A DNA stretch of 64,000 nt from NCBI GenBank assembly GCA_036270655.1, contig DATBCD010000012.1, forward strand, positions 11,758-75,757, in the 5' to 3' direction. The stretch is from VBCK01 sp036270655 (GTDB lineage Bacteria > Pseudomonadota > Gammaproteobacteria > Burkholderiales > Burkholderiaceae_F). The notes below the pieces were generated by a model, which was not told the origin of the DNA, ran no database searches, and saw nothing but the letters and a program-made list of their open reading frames with translations. The position numbers and the translations under genes are program-made. Of this stretch, positions 32,782 through 42,011 are shown piece after piece. How positions within the stretch are numbered: position 1 is the first letter of the stretch; each line of letters opens with the position of its first letter.

Positions 32782-34071
32782 CTACGACGCGGCGCTGCGG
32801 TTGGCCTGCAGCACCCAGAGCCGCGCCAGGTCGGCGGTGGCGTCGTTGCCGTGCACCGTCTGCAGCATTTGCACCGCCTTGGCCTTCTGGCCGGCCTGCA
32901 GGTAGGCGAGCGCCACATGCAGCTTGGCTTCTTCAGGATGCCTCAGCGGCCCATGCTTAAGCCCCTGCTCCAGCAGCGCCAGGCCGCGTTCGGCCTTTCC
33001 GTTCAGCACGTAGTTGTATCCGATCGCGATCAGCGTATCGCCGTCCTTCGCACTGTCCGCCTCCGATTCGCCCTTCGCGATCGCGGCTGCGTCCTGCGCG
33101 GCCTGCTTGCTGGCCAGGTCGCGCAGCCGGTTCTCACGCTCGGCTTCGGCGCCTTTGCCCAGCAAGCCGGCCGCGTATCCCTGTTCCATGATCTTCTTGG
33201 CTTCGGACGGAAATCCGGCCTGCAGCGCAAGCTGCGCCGCCTCCATGTATTCGGCAGGCTTGGTGAGGTTTCCCGTGGCCAGTTGCAGCCGCAGCACGTC
33301 CAGGTCCAGCCGCTCCGAATATCCCGGCTTGCGCCTGACCCGCGATATCAGGTCCGCCCAATAGCTCTTCTTCGGATAGTGCGCCACCAGCTTTTCCAGC
33401 GCCAGGCTGTAGCCCGCGTTGTCGTTCATCTTCAGGTAACAGCTGGCCAGAAGCAGCAGCTTGTCCTCGGTCGGGACGCGGTCGGCCTTCTCCTCGGCTT
33501 CGATCTCTTCCTTCAGCAATCGGGCCGCGTTGGCGTTCTCACCCGCCAGGTAATAGGCCTGGATCAGCACCTGATGGATGGCTGGATCGTTGCCGCCCTC
33601 CTTTTCGTAGCGCTGCGCCCACTGGATCGCCTTCGCGTAGTTCTTGACCTGGTAATACAGCTCGGCGGTCGCCGCGATCACCTTCGCCTGGTCGGCAGGC
33701 GGCAGGCGGCCCGACGCCACCACCGATTCGAACGAGCTCAGCGCCACATCGTTGTCCCCGGCGCCCTGCGCTGCCGACCCGCGCGTCAGGTCGATCGCGA
33801 ACTTCTCGTAGGGCGTCAGATTCGGCACGATCTCGGCTTCGTGCACTTTGGCGAGCGCGTCCTTGTACTTCTTAGCCTGGATCAGTTCGCGGGCGGCCTG
33901 GATCGCTTTGCCGACCTCGGCGCGAACGGTATTTTCGGGCGGCTTGGCCGCTTCCGCCGGCTTGGCCGCTTCCTGCGCAACCGCCACCGCGCTCCAGCCC
34001 GCGATGAGCGACACGGCCGTGACGGCCTGGATCCACCGCGCTGTCCTCGTTGTCGACCCGATCACCCGCAT
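32782..34071 (-). CDS. Periplasmic TPR protein of the Ton operon
   Basis: The 429-residue product has a signal peptide (TARWIQAVTAVSLIAGWSAV, cleavage near AVAQ) and then many TPR-like helical repeats (AARELIQAKKYKDALAKVHE, VSPECIAL pairs absent; LYYQVKNYAKAIQWAQRYEK; LALAYLQ-type end near LHVALAYLQAGQKAKAVQML). TPR proteins accompany some TonB systems, such as TtpC of Vibrio, where they are needed for transport. ATG 34071 follows the exbD2 stop by 10 bp. The start has no strong ribosome site; an ATG at 34101 inside exbD2 is possible. Confidence 0.8.
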   Translation of the reverse strand: MRVIGSTTRTARWIQAVTAVSLIAGWSAVAVAQEAAKPAEAAKPPENTVRAEVGKAIQAARELIQAKKYKDALAKVHEAEIVPNLTPYEKFAIDLTRGSAAQGAGDNDVALSSFESVVASGRLPPADQAKVIAATAELYYQVKNYAKAIQWAQRYEKEGGNDPAIHQVLIQAYYLAGENANAARLLKEEIEAEEKADRVPTEDKLLLLASCYLKMNDNAGYSLALEKLVAHYPKKSYWADLISRVRRKPGYSERLDLDVLRLQLATGNLTKPAEYMEAAQLALQAGFPSEAKKIMEQGYAAGLLGKGAEAERENRLRDLASKQAAQDAAAIAKGESEADSAKDGDTLIAIGYNYVLNGKAERGLALLEQGLKHGPLRHPEEAKLHVALAYLQAGQKAKAVQMLQTVHGNDATADLARLWVLQANRSAAS

Positions 34072-34081
34072 CTGCGCGCGC

Positions 34082-34510
34082 CTACTGGACGAACTGCTCA
34101 TTGCCGACCAGCCCTATCTTGGTCACACCCAGGCGCTGGGCCGACGCCAGCACCTCGGCCACGTGCTTGTAAGTGACCAGCTTGTTCGGTCGCAGGTGCA
34201 GCTCCGGCTGGTCGGGCTGGCTCGCCACCCCCCTGAGCTTGGCCTCCAGGGTGGCGCGATCCGGCAGCGGCTGCCCGTCCCAGTACACCGTTCCGTCAAA
34301 ATCCACATCAACCTGAACCACAACCGGCGGATGCGGAGGAGGCGGAGGAGTGCCGACCGGCATGTTCAGATTCACCGAGTGCAGCTGGATCGGGATCGTG
34401 ATGATCAGCATGATCAGCAGCACCAGCATCACGTCGATCAGCGGCGTGGTGTTGATATCGACCATCACGTCCGGGTCGGAGCCGGATCCCGGTCCTACGC
34501 TCATCGCCAT
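34082..34510 (-). CDS. exbD: Biopolymer transport protein ExbD, second copy
   Basis: ExbD forms the proton channel of the Ton motor with ExbB. This 142-residue protein has one membrane helix with the key aspartate (NTTPLIDVMLVLLIMLIIT, about 16-34) and a periplasmic domain ending VTKIGLVGNEQF. It lies 15 bp after exbD1. Tandem exbD genes are known from Xanthomonas, where the second is needed only for some substrates. Confidence 0.93.
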   Translation of the reverse strand: MAMSVGPGSGSDPDVMVDINTTPLIDVMLVLLIMLIITIPIQLHSVNLNMPVGTPPPPPHPPVVVQVDVDFDGTVYWDGQPLPDRATLEAKLRGVASQPDQPELHLRPNKLVTYKHVAEVLASAQRLGVTKIGLVGNEQFVQ

Positions 34511-34525
34511 CGCACGCTCTCCCGA

Positions 34526-34960
34526 CTAAGCCCCGGCGACCGGCGGCTCGAGGATGAAATTGACCTTGACGATTCCCGCACGCTGGCAGTCGAAGACGAC
34601 GCGGCCGATCGACTCATAACGCGCGTTCAGGTCGCCGCGGATGTGGACCTCCGGCTGCGGATTCAGAACCGACTTCTCCTTCAGGCGCTTCACCAGCTGC
34701 TCGTTGTCGGTGATGCGCGTCGAATCCCAGAAGACGTCACCTTCGCGGTTCACCGAGATCGTGATGTTCTCGGGCTTGGTCTGGCGCGGCTGGTTGCGTT
34801 CCTTGGGCAATTCCACCGGCACGGTGTGGATCACCACCGGAATCGTGATCAGGAAGATGATCAGCAGCACCAGCATCACGTCCACCAGCGGCGTGGTGTT
34901 GATCGCTGCGACCAGTTCGTCCTCGCCCCCGCCTTCCGCGGGGCCTACCGTCATCGCCAC
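34526..34960 (-). CDS. exbD: Biopolymer transport protein ExbD, first copy
   Basis: This 144-residue protein has the helix NTTPLVDVMLVLLIIFLIT with the proton-carrying Asp (about residue 25) and a periplasmic domain with LPKERNQPRQTKPENITISV. It follows exbB by 10 bp. Compared with the second copy, the periplasmic part differs strongly while the helix is nearly the same, which suggests distinct partner contacts. Confidence 0.94.
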   Translation of the reverse strand: MAMTVGPAEGGGEDELVAAINTTPLVDVMLVLLIIFLITIPVVIHTVPVELPKERNQPRQTKPENITISVNREGDVFWDSTRITDNEQLVKRLKEKSVLNPQPEVHIRGDLNARYESIGRVVFDCQRAGIVKVNFILEPPVAGA

Positions 34961-34970
34961 GGCGCACCCC

Positions 34971-35816
34971 CTACCGCTTGCCCGTTTCGGTCATCGTCTT
35001 GCTGGAGGCGCCCATCAGAACCATGTGCAGGTCGGCTCCGAACGTGCGCACCCCTTCCATCGCGACCTTGTTGCGGCGCACCAGCCAGTTGTACCCGAGC
35101 ACCGCCGGCACCGCCACGGCCAGACCCACGGCCGTCATGATCAAGGCCTCGCCCACGGGGCCGGCCACCTTGTCGATCGAGGCCTGGCCGGCGATGCCGA
35201 TCGCGGTCAGCGCGTGGTAGATGCCCCACACCGTTCCGAACAGGCCAACGAACGGCGCGGTCGAGCCGACGGTCGCCAGGAACGCCAGACCATCCTGGAG
35301 GCGGTTCTGGATGTTCTCCATCGCGCGCTGCACCGACATCGTCACCCAGGTGTTCAGATCGATCTGTTCGAGCAGCGCGCCTTCGTGGTGTTCGCTCGCG
35401 TTGATTCCGCTTTCGGCGATATAGCGGAACGCGCTGTTTTCCTTCAGCGCCGCAAGGCCCTCCTTCAACGATTTGGCCGACCAGAACGTCTTCCTCGCGT
35501 CACGCGCCTGCGCCATCAGGCGGAACTGCTCGAACAGCTTGGTCACCATGATGTACCAGCTGCCGAACGACATGATCCCCAGGATGATCAGCACGCCATG
35601 GGTGACGAAGTCCCCACTCTTCCACATCGCCTCGGGCCCGTACGGATTCTCGACGACCTCCTTGGTCGCGCCCGGCTCGGCTGGCACCGCCGGCGCGGCC
35701 GCCGGCTCCTGCGCTTGTGCGCTCGCCGGTTGAGGCGAAGCCCCCAGCAGCACCGCCGACGCCGCGGCAATCAGCACCGCCGCCAGCGCGGCCATGCATC
35801 GATTTCGAATGGACAT
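34971..35816 (-). CDS. exbB: Biopolymer transport protein ExbB
   Basis: ExbB is the pentameric scaffold of the Ton motor. The 281-residue product has an N-terminal signal-like segment (about 8-32) with an Ala/Pro-rich periplasmic stretch, then three membrane helices. The helix 2-3 region TVGSTAPFVGLFGTVWGIYH and EALIMTAVGLAVAVPAVLGY is diagnostic. GGAGG seven bases before ATG 35816 fixes the start. The extended N-terminus is typical of longer ExbB proteins outside the enterics. Confidence 0.94.
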   Translation of the reverse strand: MSIRNRCMAALAAVLIAAASAVLLGASPQPASAQAQEPAAAPAVPAEPGATKEVVENPYGPEAMWKSGDFVTHGVLIILGIMSFGSWYIMVTKLFEQFRLMAQARDARKTFWSAKSLKEGLAALKENSAFRYIAESGINASEHHEGALLEQIDLNTWVTMSVQRAMENIQNRLQDGLAFLATVGSTAPFVGLFGTVWGIYHALTAIGIAGQASIDKVAGPVGEALIMTAVGLAVAVPAVLGYNWLVRRNKVAMEGVRTFGADLHMVLMGASSKTMTETGKR

Positions 35817-35887
35817 GCCTTTTCCTCCCCGTCCGATCAAAAAAATTCGTTTGTTTGCGGCGCATCCGCGCCGGTCGTCGCGGAATA

Positions 35888-36529
35888 TCACTCGAGCCGC
35901 CAGACGTACTGGAGCTCGCCTGTCATCGGAACGGGCTTGCCGTCCACCGTTCCGGGCTTGAACTTGCAAAGGCTCAGCGCTGCGCGGGCCGCCTCGTCCA
36001 GGCGCTTGTGGCCGCTGGAGCGGATGACCTCCGACTTGACCGCGCGGCCCTCCTCGTCGACGTAAAACCTCAGGGTCACCGTTCCGGTCTCCTCTGCGCG
36101 CCTTGATGCGGTCGGGTATTCCGGCTCCTGGCAGCCCTCCTTGCGGATCACCGGCGCCGTCCGCGCCGGCGCCTTGGCAACCGGCGGAGGCGCCGGCGCG
36201 ATGGTCGCGACCGGCGGCGGCGGGGTCGACGTCACCGCGGTAATGGTCGCGGCCGGCGGCGGCGGCACCGCGATCTGTACTTCCGGCGGCGGAATGAACG
36301 GCGGCGGCGGGGTCGTCAGCTTCGGAGGAGGCGGCGGAGGCGTCTCGGGGGGCGGGGGCGGCTTGGCCTCCTCGACGATCTTGGTCTCGATCGGCTTCTT
36401 GAGAACCTCGACAACCTTACGGGCCAGTCCGGTGACCAGCGCGTAGATGAGCAATACATGCAACAGAAAAACCACCGTCAGTCCGACCAGATGCTTGGTC
36501 GGATCCCGCTGTTGCTGGGCGTAATCCAT
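35888..36529 (-). CDS. tonB: Energy transducer TonB
   Basis: TonB reaches across the periplasm to outer-membrane receptors. The 213-residue product has an N-terminal membrane helix (about 15-35, VGLTVVFLLHVLLIYALV). A Pro-rich spacer follows (about 55-120), then the TonB C-domain (EPEYPTASRRAEETGTVTLR, FYVDEEGRAVKSEV, ARAALSLCKFKPGTVDGKPV). AAGGAG ten bases upstream supports ATG 36529. It is first in the operon tonB-exbB-exbD-exbD-TPR-gabT. Confidence 0.94.
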   Translation of the reverse strand: MDYAQQQRDPTKHLVGLTVVFLLHVLLIYALVTGLARKVVEVLKKPIETKIVEEAKPPPPPETPPPPPPKLTTPPPPFIPPPEVQIAVPPPPAATITAVTSTPPPPVATIAPAPPPVAKAPARTAPVIRKEGCQEPEYPTASRRAEETGTVTLRFYVDEEGRAVKSEVIRSSGHKRLDEAARAALSLCKFKPGTVDGKPVPMTGELQYVWRLE

Positions 36530-36778
36530 CCTGAGTGAACTCCTTGCACGCCCTTGTCCCCAGGCGCTGCCGAAACTGCCCGCGCTCGCTCCACCCTCAG
36601 GGAACGAAGCGAATCGGGGCCGTAAAAGCCGCGAGTTTAGCCGCACTCAGCGGTCAAGCGCAGGCGGGTCGTCCCGACGTCCGAGCGCACCCTGAACGGG
36701 TGGTCGACTTTTCCCCAAGGCGCACCCCATGGGGACGAATCCCATCGCGCGCCCATGGGTAGCGGTTCAGTCCAATAT

Positions 36779-37681
36779 CTACGACGCCGCCACGTACTCG
36801 CGCTGTCGCAGCCACTTGGTCGCGATCCACTTTTCGCCCGCCCCGACCGGGCTGCCCCCGTGCAACGTTCGCGCATCGAGACGACCCTCCTCGTCGGAAT
36901 ACGCGAAAAACACCGCGTTGCCCTGCCTCGGCAGCACGTCGAGGCCGATGTCCGGGAACACGGTCGAGCCGCCACCCTGGACGTCGTTCAGGTACATGAT
37001 CAGAGTGGCCACTCGTTGCCCGCCCATCGACAGCACCTGCCGGTTGCCGGAATCGGCCGGGTCGAAATAGTCGAAATGGGGCTTGTACTCGGTCCCGGGG
37101 TTGTAATGCAGCACCTGGATCGGCTCGCCGCGCTCGACCGGGCAGCCGGTCAGCTCCGCAATCCGCGTTTCGATCCGCGCGATCAGCTGGTTTTCCGCGC
37201 GGCGGAAGTACGTGCCTTCACTGGTGCGATCCGGATGCCGCTCGTAGCGGCCGGTCTGGCGGTCGACCACGTTGGATCGTTCCAGCTTGCCGCGCGACAT
37301 TTCGATCAGGGCCCCGCATTCCTCAGGCGAGAGCAGATTCCCGAACAGAACGACGCGCGGCGCGTTCAGCGCCATCAGGATATGCACGACGCGATCGCCC
37401 GAATCGATCTCGTTCGGGCCGCTGGCCAGTATCCGGCTGCTGTTTTGGTCTTCGCCCGCCGCGGGCGCTGGCTCGTTGCCGCCCGCGCCGCTTGCGGCGG
37501 GCGCAGAGGCAGTTTGCCGCGGGCCGAGCTCCTTGAAGGCAGCGGCCATCGCACGGTGGGCAAACTCGGCCTGGTAGCCGCTCGTGCGCATCGACTGCTC
37601 GATCGCGTCGGGCGAGCATCCCTGCTCGATCGATTGCTTCAGCCAGGTCTGAAGTTCGGAAGCCAATGAGGAAAATCGCAT
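36779..37681 (-). CDS. Prolyl 4-hydroxylase-like Fe(II)/2-oxoglutarate oxygenase
   Basis: The 300-residue protein has a helical N-terminal part (about 1-90) and a P4H-type dioxygenase domain. The iron site is HFDYFDP (HxD) with the distal His in TLHGGSPV and the 2-oxoglutarate Lys in GEKWIATKW. LSMGGQRVATLIMYLNDVQ and GGSTVFPDIGLDVLPRQGNA are typical of the family. It may hydroxylate a proline in a protein target. It shares a 56-bp promoter region with the divergent gabD. The gap to tonB (36530-36778) contains short palindromes around CCCATGGG but no gene. Confidence 0.87.
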   Translation of the reverse strand: MRFSSLASELQTWLKQSIEQGCSPDAIEQSMRTSGYQAEFAHRAMAAAFKELGPRQTASAPAASGAGGNEPAPAAGEDQNSSRILASGPNEIDSGDRVVHILMALNAPRVVLFGNLLSPEECGALIEMSRGKLERSNVVDRQTGRYERHPDRTSEGTYFRRAENQLIARIETRIAELTGCPVERGEPIQVLHYNPGTEYKPHFDYFDPADSGNRQVLSMGGQRVATLIMYLNDVQGGGSTVFPDIGLDVLPRQGNAVFFAYSDEEGRLDARTLHGGSPVGAGEKWIATKWLRQREYVAAS

Positions 37682-37737
37682 TTCGGAAGTCCCGGTGCAC
37701 CGCCTGAGCTATCCTGACAATATTCCGGAGAGCACCC

Positions 37738-39219
37738 ATGTTGCAACGCGTATCCCCGCTCCCCTCTTTGACCGATCCGTCGCTGGTCAGGACGCAGGCC
37801 ACCATCGACGGAGCCTGGGTAGACGGGTCCGCCGGGCGCTTCGACGTCCGGAACCCCGCTGACGGCGGCAAGCTGGCCGAAGTGGCCAATTGCGGACCGC
37901 CCGAGGCCGAACGCGCGATCGTCGCGGCGGCACGGGCCTGGCCGGCCTGGCGGTCGCGCACCGCAAAGGACCGCGCTGCGATCCTTAAGCGCTGGTACGA
38001 CCTGATCACGGCCAACGCCGATGATCTGGCCAGGCTGATGACGGCCGAGCAGGGCAAGCCGCTGGCCGAATCCAGGGGCGAGATCGCCTATGGCGCCAGC
38101 TTCGTCGAATGGTTCGCCGAGGAAGGCAAGCGCGTGTACGGCGAAACGATCCCGTCCCATGCCACGGACAAGCGGCTGCTGGTGCTGAAAGAACCGATCG
38201 GCGTGTGCGCTGCCATCACGCCGTGGAATTTCCCGAACGCGATGATCACCCGCAAGGTCGCGCCCGCGCTGGCGGCCGGCTGCACCGTGGTGGTCAAGCC
38301 GGCCGAACAGACGCCGCTGTCGGCGCTGGCGCTGGCCGAGCTGGCGCAGCGCGCCGGGATACCCCCCGGGGTGTTCAACGTGCTTCCCTCCGATTCGATT
38401 CAAAGCGTCGAAGTGGGTCGGGTCCTGTGCGACTCTCCGGTCGTACGCAAGCTGTCGTTCACCGGTTCGACCGCGGTGGGCCGGATCCTGATGCAGCAGA
38501 GCGCGCCGACGTTGAAGAAACTGTCGCTCGAGCTGGGTGGCAATGCCCCGTTCATCGTGTTCGACGACGCCGACCTGGATGCGGCGGTCGAAGGCGCGGT
38601 CGCTTCGAAATACCGCAACACCGGGCAGACCTGCGTTTGCACCAACCGCTTTTACGCCCAGGAAAAGATTTACGATGAATTCGTGCGCCGGCTGGCCAGC
38701 AGCGCAGCACAGTTGAAGGTCGGACCGGGGTTCGAACCCGGGGTGCAGCAGGGTCCCCTGATCGACGAAGCGGCGCTCGCCAAGGTGCAGGCCCATGTGG
38801 CCGACGCGGTCAGCAAGGGCGCGCGCGCGGTCACGGGCGGCCGCAGGCATGCGCTGGGCGGAACCTACTTCGAGCCGACGGTGCTGGCGGACGTGTCCGA
38901 ACAGATGCTGCTCGCGCGCGAGGAAACCTTCGGTCCGGTGGCGCCGGTGTTCCGGTTCCGAGACGAAGCCGAAGTGATCGAGGCGGCCAATCGGGTCGAA
39001 TACGGGCTGGCGGCCTACTTCTATGCGCGCGATGTCGGTCGCGCGCTGCGGGTGGCCGAGCGGCTCGAGTGCGGCATCGTCGGCGTCAACACCGGGATCA
39101 TCTCGACCGAGGTTGCGCCGTTCGGGGGTGTTAAGCAGTCCGGCTTCGGGCGCGAAGGATCCCACTACGGCATCGACGAGTACCTGGTCGTCAAGTACGT
39201 CTGCCTGGGCGGAATGTAA
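37738..39219 (+). CDS. gabD: Succinate-semialdehyde dehydrogenase
   Basis: GabD oxidises succinic semialdehyde to succinate, the last step of GABA use. The 493-residue product has the family start TQATIDGAWVDG, ITPWNFPNAMITRKVAPALA, the cofactor motif FTGSTAVGRILMQQ, the Glu in LSLELGGNAPFIVFDDAD and the catalytic Cys in NTGQTCVCTNRFYAQ; the adjacent CVC pair is common in GabD. GGAGAG precedes ATG 37738. It stands apart from gabT by the Ton operon. Confidence 0.93.
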   Translation: MLQRVSPLPSLTDPSLVRTQATIDGAWVDGSAGRFDVRNPADGGKLAEVANCGPPEAERAIVAAARAWPAWRSRTAKDRAAILKRWYDLITANADDLARLMTAEQGKPLAESRGEIAYGASFVEWFAEEGKRVYGETIPSHATDKRLLVLKEPIGVCAAITPWNFPNAMITRKVAPALAAGCTVVVKPAEQTPLSALALAELAQRAGIPPGVFNVLPSDSIQSVEVGRVLCDSPVVRKLSFTGSTAVGRILMQQSAPTLKKLSLELGGNAPFIVFDDADLDAAVEGAVASKYRNTGQTCVCTNRFYAQEKIYDEFVRRLASSAAQLKVGPGFEPGVQQGPLIDEAALAKVQAHVADAVSKGARAVTGGRRHALGGTYFEPTVLADVSEQMLLAREETFGPVAPVFRFRDEAEVIEAANRVEYGLAAYFYARDVGRALRVAERLECGIVGVNTGIISTEVAPFGGVKQSGFGREGSHYGIDEYLVVKYVCLGGM

Positions 39220-39230
39220 GAACTGTGTCC

Positions 39231-39304
39231 TGGAGCGGGCGAAGGGAGTCGAACCCTCGTCTCCAGCTTGGGAAGCTGGGGTAATGCCGTTATACGACGC
39301 CCGC
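39231..39304 (-). tRNA. tRNA-Gly(CCC)
   Basis: On the minus strand the acceptor GCGGGCG pairs with CGCCCGC, the anticodon stem CCAGC/GCTGG holds loop TTCCCAA with anticodon CCC, and the T-arm is GAGGGTTCGACTCCC. The end TCCA includes an encoded CCA. It lies 60 bp downstream of the kinase gene on the same strand, without a clear promoter of its own. Confidence 0.95.
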
Positions 39305-39364
39305 GGGTCGGAAGAGGATTCTACCGAAGGTAGTCGCTTGATTGCCTGGCGATTCTGACGGGCG

Positions 39365-41938
39365 TTACGAATACTGTCGCAGCGCCAGCACGGCCTGGTT
39401 GCGCAACGTCTTGAGCAGGCCCAGCTCTTCGCCGCTGAAGTGCAGCGTGGCGGGCGAATTGCTGTCGGCGTAAATCAGGCCCACCGTGCGCTTGCGATCG
39501 ACGATCGGCAGCAGCACCATGCCTCGCGCGCCGATGCCGGTGCGGTACCAGGCCGGAACGTGCGGGCGGACCTTGTCCGATTCGACATCCTGGATGCACA
39601 GGTCGGCGCCCATCACGGCCGCTGCATAGAACAGGTCGCGCGCGCCGTCGAGCGGGATCGAAACGCCCTTGTGGACGATCGCCTCCGCGTCCGCGCCAAA
39701 ACCGAAACGGCAACGCAGCCCCGACTGGCGCGCGTCCAGCGTGAACAGCAGCACGCGGTCGAAGCCGATTGCGCGGTACATCGTCTCCAGGATGATCCGC
39801 AGCACATCGTTGAACGTGTGCTCGCCCACCAGCGTGTTCGTGATGTCCTGAACCCCTGCGGCCAGCGCGGCCTGGCGCCGGCCAGGCTCCGCGGGGCCCA
39901 GGGTCTCGTTCGCCTTGCCGTCTTCGCCAGCGGCCAGATCGGAATCGGCCACCAGCCGCTGGGTCTCGGCGATGGCTTGCGCCGCGCGTGCGGCGCTCGA
40001 ATGGGCCCGACTGCCCGGGGCCGTTGCGCTCGAAGCGCCGGCCGCCGTCTGGCCTTCGCGCAGGCCCGCCGCCGCCACCTGCACCGTGCGATCGGACGCG
40101 CCGCGCCAGGCACGCGCCTTTTGAAGAAAGCCGTTGCGGGCCACCTCGCGCCCGAGGGCGTCGGCGTCGCGCACCAGCGCGTTGGCGCAAACCTGGACCG
40201 CGGCGGTCAGCGTGCGCTCGGTGATCCCGGTCGCAGGGCCGTAGCGGGCGACCAGCGCTGCGAGCCGCTGCTTGCGCGCCGCCTCGTCGCCCTCCTGGAT
40301 CACGTCGGCCAGCTCGTTGGCCAGCCCCGCGATCATTCGCAGCTTCTCGCTGTGCTGGCCGGGACACGACTTCGGCGCGCCGGTGATCAGGCGCATGCTG
40401 TCGACGATGTCCTCCGGCAGGTTCCACACCTTGCCGACGCCCACACCCAGCTCTTCATAGCTGACGCCCAGCACCTCGCGCGAGGCCCGCTGCTCGTCGC
40501 TGCCGCGGGTGCGGACGTTGCGCTCGATGACCTGCGCTTCGTCGTACAGATAGAAGGTGGTCAGCAGCTTGCCGAGGCGGTGAAACATCGCGCAGATGAA
40601 CGCCTGCTCGGCATCGCGCAGATCGACCCGGTCGTGCATCTCGCGCGCAAGCAGGCCGCTGAAATAGACCGAGACCACCTGGTCTTTCAGCGCCAGCGCA
40701 TTGGAGCGCTCGTGCATGTGCTCGAACAGCAGCAGCGACATCGAGACGTTGCGCACCGTGTCGTAGCCCAGTATCGAGATCGCTCGAGAGACCGTGCCGA
40801 TGGCACCGCCGAATTGATTCAGGTTCGAGGCGTTGACAATTTTCAGCAGGCGGCTGGTCAGCGCGAAATCTTTCAGTATCGAGTTGCATAACACGGCAAC
40901 CGGCTCACGGTCGGACGAGGCCGCGCGGTTCACCGCGCTGATCGTCGCTGACAGCGCTGGAAAATCGCCCTTGTGCCGGATCCGCCGCAGCAGGTACTCG
41001 AGCGTGCCGTGCCCGCCAGGGGCTCGTTCCGGCGCATCGGCCGGCTTCAGGTACGCGGTCAGCGCCGCCGCCATCTCCGCGGCCCCGGCGAAACGCTCGG
41101 CCGGGCTCTTGGCCAGGGCTTTGCTCAGCAGCGCATCGAGATGCTCGTCGATCGCGTCGTTGCGCCGCGACGGCGGAGCCAGCTCTTCGCCGACAATGCG
41201 CCGGACCGTCTCGCGCGAATCGCTCCCGATAAAAGGGCGCTCCGCGGTCAGCATTTCGTACAGCACCACGCCCAGCGAGAACACGTCGCTCGAAGACAGG
41301 TAGGTGCCGTCCGCGATGTACTCCGGGGCCATGTACGAGGGCGTACCGACCAGTACGCGCGAGCCGGCATCGTCGACCGCCGCGCTGGATGCGATGCCGA
41401 AATCCATCAGGCGCGGCACGCCGTCCTTCGTGATCATCACGTTGGCCGGCTTGATGTCCCGATGCAGCACGTTGCGCTCGTGCGCGTAAGCCACAGCCTG
41501 CGCGAGCGCGATGGCGAATTGCACCGCGCGGCCGACCTCGAGCTTGCCGCGCTCGCGGATCAGGTCGGCGAGGCTCTGGCCGTCGACGAATTCGAATACG
41601 AGGTACGAAACACCGCCGTCCTCGCCGGCGTCATACAGCGGCACGATATTCGGATGCGACAGCGCGCTGACGATCCGCGCTTCCTGCAGCAGCATGGCCA
41701 CGCCCTGGCGGCCCAGCCTGGCTTCGAAAGCCGGCAACACCGTCTTCAACGCGACCTGACGCCCGAGATGGGTGTCGGCAGCCAGGTAGACGGTGCCTTG
41801 GGAACCCTGACCCAGGGTCGAGAGGATTTCGAACCGGCCGATACGCTGGCGGCTCTGCGTGTCGGCAGACGTTTCAACGCTCCCTGTTGTCGCCGGCGAT
41901 GGGCCGGCCGACGGCATCGGCCGCCGCACACCGATCAT
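39365..41938 (-). CDS. Ser/Thr protein kinase fused to HDOD and GAF domains
   Basis: The 857-residue protein begins with a Hanks-type kinase (about 35-290): glycine loop GQGSQG (43-48), Lys65 in VALK, HRDIKPAN (Asp161), DFG at 179-181 and APE at 204-206, so it should be active. An HDOD domain follows (about 300-510, FPALSATISAVN, ILKDFALTSRLLKIVNASNL, AISILGYDTVRNV), then a linker and a C-terminal GAF domain (about 680-857). There is no membrane helix. HDOD domains act in signal relay without nucleotide hydrolysis. ATG 41938 or 41917 may be the start; neither has a good ribosome site. It follows the secreted BNR gene by 73 bp. Confidence 0.9.
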   Translation of the reverse strand: MIGVRRPMPSAGPSPATTGSVETSADTQSRQRIGRFEILSTLGQGSQGTVYLAADTHLGRQVALKTVLPAFEARLGRQGVAMLLQEARIVSALSHPNIVPLYDAGEDGGVSYLVFEFVDGQSLADLIRERGKLEVGRAVQFAIALAQAVAYAHERNVLHRDIKPANVMITKDGVPRLMDFGIASSAAVDDAGSRVLVGTPSYMAPEYIADGTYLSSSDVFSLGVVLYEMLTAERPFIGSDSRETVRRIVGEELAPPSRRNDAIDEHLDALLSKALAKSPAERFAGAAEMAAALTAYLKPADAPERAPGGHGTLEYLLRRIRHKGDFPALSATISAVNRAASSDREPVAVLCNSILKDFALTSRLLKIVNASNLNQFGGAIGTVSRAISILGYDTVRNVSMSLLLFEHMHERSNALALKDQVVSVYFSGLLAREMHDRVDLRDAEQAFICAMFHRLGKLLTTFYLYDEAQVIERNVRTRGSDEQRASREVLGVSYEELGVGVGKVWNLPEDIVDSMRLITGAPKSCPGQHSEKLRMIAGLANELADVIQEGDEAARKQRLAALVARYGPATGITERTLTAAVQVCANALVRDADALGREVARNGFLQKARAWRGASDRTVQVAAAGLREGQTAAGASSATAPGSRAHSSAARAAQAIAETQRLVADSDLAAGEDGKANETLGPAEPGRRQAALAAGVQDITNTLVGEHTFNDVLRIILETMYRAIGFDRVLLFTLDARQSGLRCRFGFGADAEAIVHKGVSIPLDGARDLFYAAAVMGADLCIQDVESDKVRPHVPAWYRTGIGARGMVLLPIVDRKRTVGLIYADSNSPATLHFSGEELGLLKTLRNQAVLALRQYS

Positions 41939-42011
41939 TGCGCGTCCGGCCGCCCGGCGCTGCCGGGAAAAAAGCCCTAAGGCTTCGGCAATTGCGGCGT
42001 TTGCGCCTGTC

